Origin: Mucor racemosus
Taxonomy: Eukaryota > Mucoromycota > Mucoromycetes > Mucorales > Mucoraceae
Direction of reading: 5' to 3'
Assembly (NCBI GenBank): GCA_027405735.1
Contig: JAPEHQ010000005.1
Span: 1,178,001 to 1,242,000 of the forward strand
Length of the DNA: 64,000 nt
The notes under the pieces are model-generated. The model saw only the letters and a program-made list of their open reading frames with translations, did not search any database and was not told the DNA's origin. This document shows positions 22,201 to 34,643 of this stretch, one piece after another. Every line of letters begins with the position of its first letter. Within the stretch, counting starts at the first letter, position 1. Position numbers and translations under genes: made by a program.

Positions 22201-25200
22201 CAGTACCACCAACTACAACACCAACAGATGATGAACCTTCAGTCTTAGAAGCAGTATCCTTCTTTCCAGTTACAACATCAACAGTGGATGATTCAGTTTC
22301 AGTAACATCAGTGACAGAAGTAGTTTCCTTTTCACCAGAAACAATAGTAATGGAGCCAGATTCCTCAGTAATAACATCAACCTTGGAACCAGTACCACCA
22401 ACTACAACACCAACAGATGATGAACCTTCAGTCTTAGAAGCAGTATCCTTCTTTCCAGTTACAACATCAACAGTGGATGATTCAGTTTCAGTAACATCAG
22501 TGACAGAAGTAGTATCCTTTTCACCAGAAACAATAGTGATGGAGCCAGATTCCTCGGTAATAACATCAACCTTGGAACCAGAACCACCAACTACAACACC
22601 AACAGATGATGAACCTTCAGTCTTAGAAGCAGTGTCCTTCTTGCCAACGACAACATCAACAGTGGATGATTCAGTTTCAATAACATCAGTGACAGAAGTA
22701 GTTTCCTTTTCACCAGAAACAATAGTAATGGAGCTAGATTCCTCGGTAATAACATCAACCTTGGAACCAGAACCATCAACTACAACACCAACAGATGATG
22801 AACCTTCAGTCTTAGAAGCAGTATCCTTCTTTCCAGTTACAACATCAACAGTGGATGATTCAGTTTCAGTAACATCAGTGACAGAAGTAGTTTCCTTTTC
22901 ACCAGAAACAATAGTGATGGAGCCAGATTCCTCGGTAATAACATCAACCTTGGAGCCAGTACCACCAACTACAACACCAACAGATGAACCTTCAGTCTTA
23001 GAGACAGTATCCTTCTTGCCAGTGACAACATCAACAGTAGATGATTCAGTTTCAGTAACATCAGTGACAGAAGTAGTTTCCTTTTCACCAGAAACAATAG
23101 TAATGGAGCCAGATTCCTCAGTAATAACATCAACCTTGGAACCAGTACCACCAACTACAACACCAACAGATGAACCTTCAGTCTTAGAGCAAGTATCCTT
23201 CTTTCCAGTGACAACATCAACAGTAGATGATTCAGTTTCAGTAACATCAGTGACAGAAGTAGTATCCTTTTCACCAGAAACAATAGTGATGGAGCCAGAT
23301 TCCTCGGTAATAACATCAACCTTGGAACCAGAACCACCAACTACAACACCAACAGATGATGAACCTTCAGTCTTAGAAGCAGTATCCTTCTTTCCAGTTA
23401 CAACATCAACAGTGGATGATTCAGTTTCAATAACATCAGTGACAGAAGTAGTTTCCTTTTCACCAGAAACAATAGTAATGGAGCTAGATTCCTCGGTAAT
23501 AACATCAACCTTGGAACCAGAACCATCAACTACAACACCAACAGATGATGAACCTTCAGTCTTAGAAGCAGTATCCTTCTTTCCAGTTACAACATCAACA
23601 GTGGATGATTCAGTTTCAGTAACATCAGTGACAGAAGTAGTTTCCTTTTCACCAGAAACAATAGTGATGGAGCCAGATTCCTCGGTAATAACATCAACCT
23701 TGGAGCCAGTACCACCAACTACAACACCAACAGATGAACCTTCAGTCTTAGAGACAGTATCCTTCTTGCCAGTGACAACATCAACAGTAGATGATTCAGT
23801 TTCAGTAACATCAGTGACAGAAGTAGTTTCCTTTTCACCAGAAACAATAGTAATGGAGCCAGATTCCTCGGTAATAACATCAACCTTGGAACCAGTAACA
23901 CCAACTACAACACCAACAGATGAACCTTCAGTCTTAGAGCAAGTATCCTTCTTTCCAGTGACAACATCAACAGTAGATGATTCAGTTTCAGTAACATCAG
24001 TGACAGAAGTAGTTTCCTTTTCACCAGAAACAATAGTAATGGAGCCAGATTCCTCAGTAATAACATCAACCTTGGAACCAGTACCACCAACTACAACACC
24101 AACAGATGAACCTTCAGTCTTAGAGCAAGTATCCTTCTCGCCAACGACAACATCAACAGTAGATGATTCAGTTTCAGTAACATCAGTGACAGAAGTAGTA
24201 TCCTTTTCACCAGAAACAATAGTGATGGAGCCAGATTCCTCAGTAATAACATCAACCTTGGAACCAGAACCACCAACTACGACACCAACAGATGATAAAC
24301 CTTCAGTCTTAGAGACAGTGTCCTTCTTGCCAACGACTACATCAACAGTAGATGATTCAGTTTCAGTAACATCAGTGACAGAAGTAGTTTCCTTTTCACC
24401 AGAAACAATAGCGATAGAGCCAGATTCCTTAGTGATAACATCAACCTTGGAATCAGTACCACCAACTACAACACCAACAGATGATGAACCTTCAGTCTTA
24501 GAAGCAGTATCCTTCTTTCCAGTTACAACATCAACAGTGGATGATTCAGTTTCAGTAACATCAGTGACAGAAGTAGTATCCTTTTCACCAGAAACAATAG
24601 TGATGGAGCCAGATTCCTCGGTAATAACATCAACCTTGGAACCAGTACCACCAACTACAACACCAACAGATGATGAACCTTCAGTCTTAGAAGCAGTGTC
24701 CTTCTTGCCAACGACAACATCAACAGTGGATGATTCAGTTTCAATAACATCAGTGACAGAAGTAGTTTCCTTTTCACCAGAAACAATAGTAATGGAGCCA
24801 GATTCCTCGGTAATAACATCAACCTTGGAACCAGTAACACCAACTACAACACCAACAGATGAACCTTCAGTCTTAGAGCAAGTATCCTTCTTTCCAGTGA
24901 CAACATCAACAGTAGATGATTCAGTTTCAGTAACATCAGTGACAGAAGTAGTTTCCTTTTCACCAGAAACAATAGTAATGGAGCCAGATTCCTCAGTAAT
25001 AACATCAACCTTGGAACCAGTACCACCAACTACAACACCAACAGATGAACCTTCAGTCTTAGAAGCAGTATCCTTCTTTCCAGTTACAACATCAACAGTG
25101 GATGATTCAGTTTCAGTAACATCAGTGACAGAAGTAGTATCCTTTTCACCAGAAACAATAGTGATAGAGCCAGATTCCTCAGTGATAACATCAACCTTGG

Positions 25201-28200
25201 AACCAGAACCACCAACTACAACACCAACAGATGAACCTTCACTCTTAGAGCAAGTATCCTTCTCGCCAGATATAATACCGATGGTTGTGGATTCTGTCTT
25301 CTTGATATCAGACTCTGTCTCTGAAGCAACGCCTTCAACAACAATATCATCGGAAGTAGATCCAGTGTTGCCAATGCTAGTTTCACTATCTTCAATAACA
25401 CCAACAGTGACGGATTCTGAGCCCTTAGATACATCTTCTTCAATGGATGAAGATTTCTTTTTGTGATGAGCAACTGCAGCTGTGACGCCGGCAGCAATAC
25501 CTACGACAACTCCAGCAGCAATGCCAGTTTTGATAGTTGATCCTGATTCTTCAGTGATAACATCAACCTTGGAACCAGTACCACCAACCACAACACCAAC
25601 AGATGATGAACCTTCAGTCTTAGAAGCAGTGTCCTTCTCACCAACGACAACACCAACAGTGGATGATTCAGTTTCAGTAACATCAGTGACAGAAGTAGTT
25701 TCCTTTTCACCAGAAACAATAGTGATAGAGCCAGATTCCTCAGTAATAACATCAACCTTGGAACCAGTACCACCAACTACAACGCCAACAGATGATGAAC
25801 CTTCAGTCTTAGAGCAAGTATCCTTCTTGCCAGTGACAACATCAACAGTAGATGATTCAGTTTCAGTAACATCAGTGACAGAAGTAGTTTCCTTTTTACC
25901 AGAAACAATAGTAATGGAGCCAGATTCCTCAGTGATAACATCAACCTTGGAACCAGTACCACCAACTACAACACCAACAGATGAACCTTCAGTCTTAGAG
26001 CAAGTATCCTTCTCGCCAACGACAACATCAACAGTAGATGATTCAGTTTCAGTAACATCAGTGACAGAAGTAGTTTCCTTTTCACCAGAAACAATAGTGA
26101 TAGATCCAGATTCCTCAGTGATAACATCAACCTTGGAACCAGTACCACCAACTACAACACCAACAGGTGATGAACCTTCAGTCTTAGAGCAAGTATCCTT
26201 CTTGCCAGATACAATATCGACGGTTGTAGATTCAGTCTCCTTGGACACTTCAGATGAAGATTCTTTGTCTTTGGCAATAACATCAATGGAAGCTGATGTA
26301 GACTCGTTGATATCGGTTTTGATAGATGATGACGATTCCTTGTCATCAATGATATTTCCAGAAATAACTCCAACAGGGATAGATTCAGTGCTACCTGCGA
26401 TAACATCGACCTTTGAGGAAGTCTCAGTTTCAGCATGGATAATACCAGCAGAAATTGATTCAGATTCCTTGGTAATAGCTTCAACTTGAGATACAATTTT
26501 ACTACCAGAAATAACGCCGACTGTAACAGCTTCAGTGTCTTTTACAATAATATCAACAGCCTTGCTTTCTTTTTCTTGAGAAATAATAGCTCCTGAAGCA
26601 GTTGTTGTTGTAGTGGTAGTAGTAGTAACAGGTACATTTTCTAAAATGTAATCAATATTCTTTAAAATATCTGTTTGCTCTTCTTCACTAAAAGTAGACT
26701 GGCAGATCTTAAGAATAGTCTCCTTATCAGATTCAGCAATTGACAATCTAAATCCCTTCAAGTTGGCTAAAAGGTAAGTCTTCATGCTAATATAGTAAGT
26801 AACTAAACGACGACGCTCAGTCCAAGAGAGATAAGTAAGGCTTGACGACAATACAGATAACAAGGCAACAGACTCATCAATCTTTGAGATGATGTCGAGT
26901 TCAGCAGCATCAACAATTGTCAAAGTATCTTGTTGTGTAGTTGACTTAGATTCAACAGACCAGGAGATATCGTTACAAATGTTTGTAAACCAAGAAATAA
27001 TGTAAGCCTTAGATTCGGCAAGAGTAGTAACAATCTCAAGCTTGGAACTTTCGACTTCTTCTTCGGATACTTGAACGGATTCGTCCTTCTTATTATCAAT
27101 CTCTAAAATAGCATCAACTTCTTGAACGGTGTTTTTGCATTCATGGAATTCTAATGACAAAGTATTGTCAATAGCGCCAGTAAGTTTCTTCCAATTGTCA
27201 ACGGAAGTAACTGTGGAAACATCAACATTGGAGACAAAATGATCAACTTCAGACTTGGATTTCTCAATCACAGAAGTAACAGACTTTTCAAATGTCTTTT
27301 TGTATTCTTCGGAAATGGTGACAGAACCAGATAAAGAAGATGCAGTATCCTCACTAATCTTAGCTAATTGGGTTTGGAGATCTTTTTGGGAATTCTTAAT
27401 CAGAATATCAATTTCTTCCTTCTTGGCACCATTCTTAGATGCTTCAGAAATACGACCATAAAGTGTTCTGAACCAATAACGGATAGTAATTTGGATGGTA
27501 TCGACAACAACAAGAACACCATCAACAGCTTCAGATTCAGATTCGTAATGCTTGATTGTTTGCTTTCCACTGGGAATAGTGGTAGAAGATGAAGGTGAAG
27601 ATCCTTTAACAACAGCAGACTCCTTTTCAGCCTTAGAAATGATACTTTCATATTTCTTATCGATTGATTGACAACATCCAGAAACAACACTAGGAACATC
27701 AAGGTGCTTGATAGAAACCTCTTCATCGGATTTCAATGTCTTGAGGTAAGTAGTAGATTTAATGAATACTTCAGTTTCAAGAGTAGCTTTAGTTTCTTCA
27801 ATAGAAATCTCCAATGCTGCACGCTCTTCCTTGGTCACAGAAGAACCATAAACCTCTAAATATTGAGCAAAACGACTATACAAAATTTGACGATACTGTT
27901 CAATAACTTGGAGATATTCCTTTTGAGTACGACAAGTAGAAAGGCGGCGAATGAAGATGATTCTCCACCAGCTAATAATCAAACGAGATTCGCGATAGAT
28001 AACGTATGAATGCTTGGTAGTTCTACGAGAAAGAGCCAATTGAGACTTATTAGTGGATGTAACTTCCTCGGAACCTTCAATGATAGCACCGCTTTCGATT
28101 TCTTTGGTAATATCAGTGATAGGAGAAGAAGTGCTAGTAGATGTTGTAGTTCTCTTTCCAAAGACAGGAGTAGAGAATTTCCATTGAATAGTCTTAACAG

Positions 28201-31200
28201 AGCTTGAAGTTCTAGATGAACCAAGCAAAACACGAGCACCATCCTTAAAATTATCACAACCGAGGATATAGAAATCATGGCTATCGAGCTCAATACGACC
28301 TTCAGATGTCAAATACCACTTCTGAGTGCTTATACCAGCTTCAACAGCATGAATAATGTTGGACTTGATTGATACAGATCCTATAAATACACGCAATAAG
28401 AATTAGTTTTTGATTTAAACATTAACAAATATATATAATTAGCTACCTTCAACATCAATAACAGATTTGCTGCCATAATTAATTAAAAGGCCATCATTGT
28501 ATGTCCACAACTGGTTCTTGAAAGATTTGAAATCAAGTTTCTTCAATACAAGTTGAGAGCTAGATTCTTGAACAGCAAGTACCAATTCATCAGAGCCATT
28601 ATAGCTAGCTTTGATGAAGAACCAAACAGAAGCAGGGAAGACACCTCTACGCACAGATGTACTAGTCAAAATACTCCAATCAGACTTTTGCTTGCGAATC
28701 CAAGCATTAGCAGAGGATATAGCTAAAACTGATTTCTTTTGATATTCAGAATCGGAAATGACAGGAATATGAAGCTCTAAACCTTGAGATTCTTTAGAAG
28801 CAATATCAGAGGTAGCATCCAATGTGTAAGCACCAGACTTTGTACGAATGAAGCGAATGTAATAGATAATGTTTGAAATTCTGACAGACATTGATCCATT
28901 AGCATGAATATAGAATTTTTGGTTAAGAGTGCTATGAGAATTAGATAAGATCCAGTGATGAGCTATTGATTTCAATGGAAATTAGATTAGAATTAGGGTT
29001 AGGATTTGACTAATTATATATTAAAACTTACAAGTACTCAAAACAAGACGAAGCATATATCTATAATTAACCAAATAGCCATCAATATACGTCCACAAGA
29101 ATCTTCTATAATCCAAATCATGAGAAATCTCATAAAGACCAACTTGGCTTTGAGCAGAACTACCAGCAGCAAGGAAGTGGTTTTCACTACCGAAACGAAT
29201 GAAGAACCAGCCTTCAACACCAGGCCATTGATTTTGAGAAGTAACCTTATGGCAATAAGTTTCCTTGAGCCATCTGTATGAAACAATGGCAGAAGCTGAA
29301 CTAGTGACCTTTTCAATCTTTCCAGATTCGATAATCTTGACACCAGATTCACCCTGACTAACAGGAATTAATGCAGGTACTAAAATCTCCCAATGTTGTT
29401 CAGGGCGAGCTTGCTTCTTAACAAGAGCTTTAGCTTCTTGAACATAGACATCAATTTGAGTATATTTATCAGAACGCTTAGTTTCTTTGAGAGATAAAAC
29501 AAAAGAGCGTTTAGATTTGAGGTAAATCAAACCTTCAGCAGAGTATTCCCAATTTTGATCATCATATCCTTCAGCTTTAGAATTACGAGTAGATACATGC
29601 ACACGCTCACCAGCAACAAGAGCAGCATTAGCAGCATCCAAAACCAAAACACGGCCCTTGAGATTAATCAAGAAACCGTTTTGGAAAGACCACATTTGAC
29701 TAGCGAAATCAGTAGATTTCATTCTAGTTAAAACAGCATAACTACCTTCTTTTGCATCACCAACAATATCTAAAACATAACCATGTAAAGAACTCTTGAT
29801 AAAGAAATATCCAGAAGGATAGCTACCATGATGAGATTTATAACGAACAATCTTTTCAAAACCTGTAGGAATGTAATCTTCTTCCAACTGGAAAGAATCC
29901 TTACGTGCCAATCTTTGAGATTTAGCAGAATCAGATTTCTTCAAGACTGGACTAGTAGGTAATTCAGAGTTATCAACCTTGGAAGGAGTTTCTACAGTAG
30001 CAACAATGTCAGATTTAGTAGCTGTTTCCACAGCAGTTACAGTAGCGATAGTTGATTTCTCTTCAGTTGTAGGTGAACTAGTAACAACATTAGCGGTAGT
30101 ACCAGCAGCAACAGCTACAACAGCGCCTGCAGTGACAATAGCAACACCTGCAGCAGATGATGAAGTAGTAGAAGATGATGAAGGTGTTTGCACAGGAGTT
30201 TGGATTTCATAATCACTATCATCAGTTTCCTTTTCTTCAACAGCTTCCTCTTCTTCCTCTTCCTCTTCTTCTTCTTCCTCATCATTAATCACCTCATCTT
30301 TTTCCTTGACAGCAACAGTTTGCTCTTCACATTTCTCAATTTCCAAGCTTGATCCACCTTCAGTAACAGTAGCACCAGTACGCTTACCAAAGATAGGTTT
30401 TGAGAAAGACCAACGCAACCATTCATCAGACTTCAAGGCAGAGATTTGCTTACCATCTACATTAGTACGAACAATTCTAATCTTATTTATACCTACCTGA
30501 GCACCCTCAATAGATGCATCTCCAGAACGAGCAACACCAATAGTTAATCTCTCATTAGATCTTAAATGAATTTCACCATTAGCACCAAGATCCCAGAATT
30601 GACCTTCATTTGAAGCCTTTTCTTTGAGATAAACTTGAGTTTGTTCACCCTCAATTGCAATATCTTCATTAGCTTGAGCATCGAGAACTAATCCAGTCTC
30701 TTCATTAATCAAATAACCATTACTATAAGTCCATAATTGCCATTTATAAGCCTTGAAATTTAATGTACGGATAACAATTCTGTATTGAGCAGAAGATTCA
30801 TCACGTTCAACTGTCAATGCCAAGTTTTTACTACCGTGAGAACAACGGATAAAGAATCCACCTTCAGGGAAGACACCCCAACGACGAATAATAGTTTTCT
30901 TTGTAACTCTTTCATAACGCTCAGAGCTAGATTCATCAATTGAGCAGCTACTGCCAATCTTTTCCAAGACAAGACTATCCTTATGTGTTTGTTGAGCAGC
31001 ATAAGTAGTATGAGAAGATTTACTAAAAACAGGAGTAGCAAATGACCATTGTTGGTAATCAAGACTTAAATCACCACGCTTGACCAACTTCAATTCAGCA
31101 CCTTCCTTGGCATGGTTACCAATAGAGCTAAGAACCAAGTCAGAATTGGATCGAGGATGAATATGGCCATTGACAGTAAGACTCCACATTTGATTTTTAC

Positions 31201-34200
31201 GACTAGACCGCAAGAATTTGGGGCTCCATTGAATGATATTAGCGTTTGAGAAAAGTTTACCACCAGCAACATCAATAACATAATCAGTTTCGAAATTGAC
31301 AAGACAACCGTCTTCACGATATCTCCAAAGTTGACGTCTATAGCTCTTGAAATCCAATTTAGCTAAGATTAACTTGGCTCCCTTCTTTTTATCAGATACA
31401 GTAATAAGAAGATTATTGTCACATTTAGAACGAATGAAAATCCAGCCCTTGGGGAATACACCATATGAATGAGTAACTAATTTACGTTCAACATCATCAT
31501 CTAAAAAATACAGTGATTAATTTTGGATGCTTAACTATGTATAGTTTAAGTTTTCTTACGTTTACGAATAGTCCAAAGGGTCAAAACATATCTTTGGAAG
31601 CTGACAAGATAAGACATTTCTCTCTTGTCTTGCTCAGAATAACGGGTTTCATATCTACCATAGAGGATTCTCCAGGCGTAATAACTTGTAGTAACAATTT
31701 GAATAGTCCAAATACCGTTCACTTGAACCAAACCAAGACCAAATTGTTCATCCTTTTTAGAAATAATGGTACCATCGGTTCTCAATGTCCATGATTGATT
31801 GATGTCACCGCTAACTTCAGAGCTCAATTGAAGTTTAGATCCTTGAGCGAAATTACCTATATTAATGTAAAGTGATACGAGTTAGAGTTGCACAAATTGG
31901 TTTAATTGAATCTTACCTTGAGCACGCATAACAAGACCTGTAGCACAATGCAAGAGATAACCATTACGGAAAGTCCATTTGAAAATGCTTTCATTGTTAA
32001 TCTCCAATTTCTTCATGATCAAAGCAGATCCAGATTCAGATTTTTCAGGAACCAAAGCAAAGCCATCTGGACCACGGATATAAAACTCACCTTGAGGCCA
32101 TTCGGCAACAGGTTGGTGAACAAACTTTTTGGTGGTGGTGGTAGTAGTGGTGGTGGTAGTTGTAATACGCCATTCTTTAAGAATAGCGATAGACCATTGA
32201 GAAAGAGTCTGGGCACCAGAATGGTAACCAAATTTAGGAATCAAGAAACCCCAACGCAACTCTTGGGAATATTTGTGGTTACAGAGTGTAAGACGATACT
32301 TGTTCTTGTCCTGAGTCTCGACTGAGAGAGCAAGTTTATCATTAGATTGACCGTAAATAAGATAGCCATCAATGGTCATATACCATTTTTGGGTTGAAGT
32401 CTTGCTTTGAACAAGGTCAGCACCAGTAGAAAGAGCTTTTTAATTCAGATAGATCGAGATTTAGTGTATAAAATTTAGGGGTAAAAGAAAAGAAGCTTAC
32501 CTGAAATATCAATGACAAGATCTGTGGCATAATTGATAAGTCTACCAGATGAATAAGTCCAAAGCTGGTTTTGCCAATGTTGACGATCGAGTAATGTTAA
32601 TTCAATAGATTTTTCATCTTTGGCAGTTAAAACTAAAGGTGATTCAGTAGTTGAACCAGAGACAAATGAACGAATGAAAAACCATCCGGAAGGATAAGTA
32701 GCATAACGGAATGTGCTGATTTTGGTAACTGCAGCAGCAGCAGCTATACAAGTTTGATGATTTGTTAATTATGTGTGTTACATTTGTCGTATTTATAGTT
32801 ACTCACTTTGCTTCTTTTTGAATACAGGTAACACAAAATTCCAACATTGCTCCTTGTGTCCAGGCTTTCTCTCAGACAAGTATAACTTGGAACGAACTGC
32901 TTCACTTTCCTTAACAGTCAATACAAATTTTCTGTTAATTTCGAGATAGATAACGCCTTCAGGAGTCAACGCCCATTGTTGATTCTTGTTATCTTTATCT
33001 TTTCGAGTATATTGACAAATGTTGGCGCCGTTTTCGATTGAGCCTATTTTGTTTATAATGCGTTAGTTTGTAAGTGGTTAATAAATGATCTACACTAATA
33101 ATATTTACCACCGCGAACATCTAAAACCATGTTGGAAGCTTTGTTGATAATATAACCCTCGCTATACTTCCAAAGTTGACGAGAATAATTGGAAGTATCA
33201 AGCTTAGCAGCAGCAACCTCGGCAGCAATGACACCAGTTTCCAAAACAGTGAGAACGAGGCCACGAGCTTGACTCTTGACAAAGAACCAACCTTCGGGGA
33301 AAACACCGCGTTGCTCAGTCTTGACAGCAGTTTCAACACTTCTCTTGAAAATAGGTAAAACAACAGTGAATTTTTGATGCTGATGACCCTTGTTTCTCTT
33401 TTGTAAATGAAGATGAGCACCTTGACGGCTACCGAACCAACTTTCTTTGAAACCAATAACAAAACCATCGTTACTCTTCAAAGTAACTTCACCTTCAGGT
33501 GATAAAATCCAAGCTTGACTTTTATCATCAGTAGTAGATAAGGCGGTTTGAATAATATCAGATCCATCTTTAATGGCATTGCGTTCAATACCGAGAACTA
33601 AACCTGAAAATTTGTTTACAATACGATGAGATGAAGCATCGTAAGTCCAGAGTTGACTATCGTAGTTTTTCTTGCGAAGACCTTCAATAGTTAATTGAGT
33701 ACCAGAAGTAACTGATGTTTCACTCTCAATACTAATAAAAAGACCAGAAGCATCTGATTTCAAGAAGAAAGCAGTGTCAGGGAAAGATCCAGTAGGAACA
33801 GTATGAGCTTCAGCATTGTCAATACTGGAGCAAGTAGATTCAGCATTAGAATGAACTGAGCGAGCATCTTTTTATATATAAAAATTTAGATATCGAAATA
33901 ACACATGCATATTCGAAAATGTCCTTACCATCTTCTTTAATTTGAGCAACAGCAGGTACCTTGACACTTGCAGCAGTACTCTTAACTGTACTAGAACTAG
34001 CGCTTCTCTTCAAGGGCTCAGCAGAAGCCTCTTTTACAATAGGGAGAACAAAATCCCAACGTTGTTCCTTACGATCAAGATGACGCTTGTCAACGAGCTG
34101 AAGATGTACATGAAGTCCTTCACGGCGAGCAAAGAAAGATTCCTTGATGCCCAAAATAAGAGAAGGCTTATTAGCTAAATAAATATGGCCATAGGGGGAG

Positions 34201-34643
34201 AGACCAAATCTTTGAAAGTTCAAATCATCCTTAACATTACTGGCTTGAGCTTGTTGTACAATATCTACACCAGCCTTTGGTGTGCCTGTGTAGCAATTTA
34301 ATGCAAATGAAATAACGGAGTTAGGTACAACCATTCAAATTTGGAAGATCAGAAAAGTTAAATAAGCGCTAAATTCGGGATGATATCCGTAATACTTTTG
34401 TAGCACTTTTTTTATGAGCTTACCTTTAGCAACATCCATCACTTGACCAGACTTTTTATTGACAAGGTAGCCACTAGGATCATGTCTCCAAAGTTGAGAA
34501 GCATAATCTTTGGTACGTAAAGTAGCAAGTACGATGGGACTACCAGATACTTGAGATTCATTATCGACCATCAAGACATAACCGTTGCTGTTATTCTTGA
34601 TGAAAAACCATCCCTCTGGGAATTTTTCACTTTGTTCAAACAT
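19233..34643 (-). CDS. Giant multidomain protein: trefoil modules, tandem repeats, degenerate HAD domain
   Basis: Eleven exons on the minus strand: 34643-34424, 34285-33929, 33867-33109, 33043-32807, 32743-32501, 32435-31917, 31856-31560, 31500-29032, 28962-28447, 28380-21163 and 21112-19233. They sum to 14,715 nt and 4904 residues; every junction is GT-AG and every intron is phase 1. Residues 1 to about 1990 hold about ten ricin-B-type beta-trefoil-like modules with FPEGWFFI openings, QLW/QxW repeats, DGYLVN turns and W-F-PVFGKR ends. Then come a helical region, a 24-copy 62/63-residue repeat array (about 2585-4120) and more helical sequence with W-Y/F-x-R-I modules. A C-terminal HAD-like domain (about 4625-4870; FAFDLVDTIVNYR) seems to lack later catalytic residues. 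A poly-Thr tract, a 12-Glu run and three Gly/Ala/Val-rich hydrophobic segments are embedded. There is no signal peptide, suggesting a cytosolic or organelle-surface scaffold. The function is unknown; lectin activity is only a family-based guess. Confidence 0.85.
21640..26230 (-). repeat. 24-copy tandem repeat, 186/189-bp unit, coding
   Basis: Within exon 10 I count 24 copies of a unit containing KTEGSS(S)VGVVVGG, KVDVITEESGSITIVSGEK and TSVTDVTETESSTVDVV. Copies differ by 0 or 1 Ser codon (SS or SSS), giving 62 or 63 residues. Four copies precede, and twenty follow, a non-repeat interruption (about 25280-25540) that includes a Gly/Ala/Val hydrophobic segment followed by HHKKK. Copies are nearly identical at DNA level, so the array is recent or homogenised. 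Older, diverged units flank it towards 26600. Confidence 0.95.
22591..24090 (-). repeat. 750-bp higher-order duplication inside the tandem array
   Basis: Four successive units (186+186+189+189 bp) at 23341-24090 and 22591-23340 share the same order of variants. Each includes the rare VGVVVDGSG unit with ESSSITIV, whose diagnostic AACCATCAAC occurs at 22771 and 23521, exactly 750 bp apart. This indicates that one unequal exchange duplicated four units together. Confidence 0.8.

Noticed and set aside
21699..25466. A 1255-codon open frame on the plus strand, antisense to the repeat array, rich in Ser/Thr/Pro and mucin-like
   Set aside because: The repeat unit is a multiple of three, so any antisense frame free of stops in one unit stays open across the whole array. 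The sense frame joins correctly to flanking exons, has folded domains on both sides and explains the sequence; nothing supports antisense translation.
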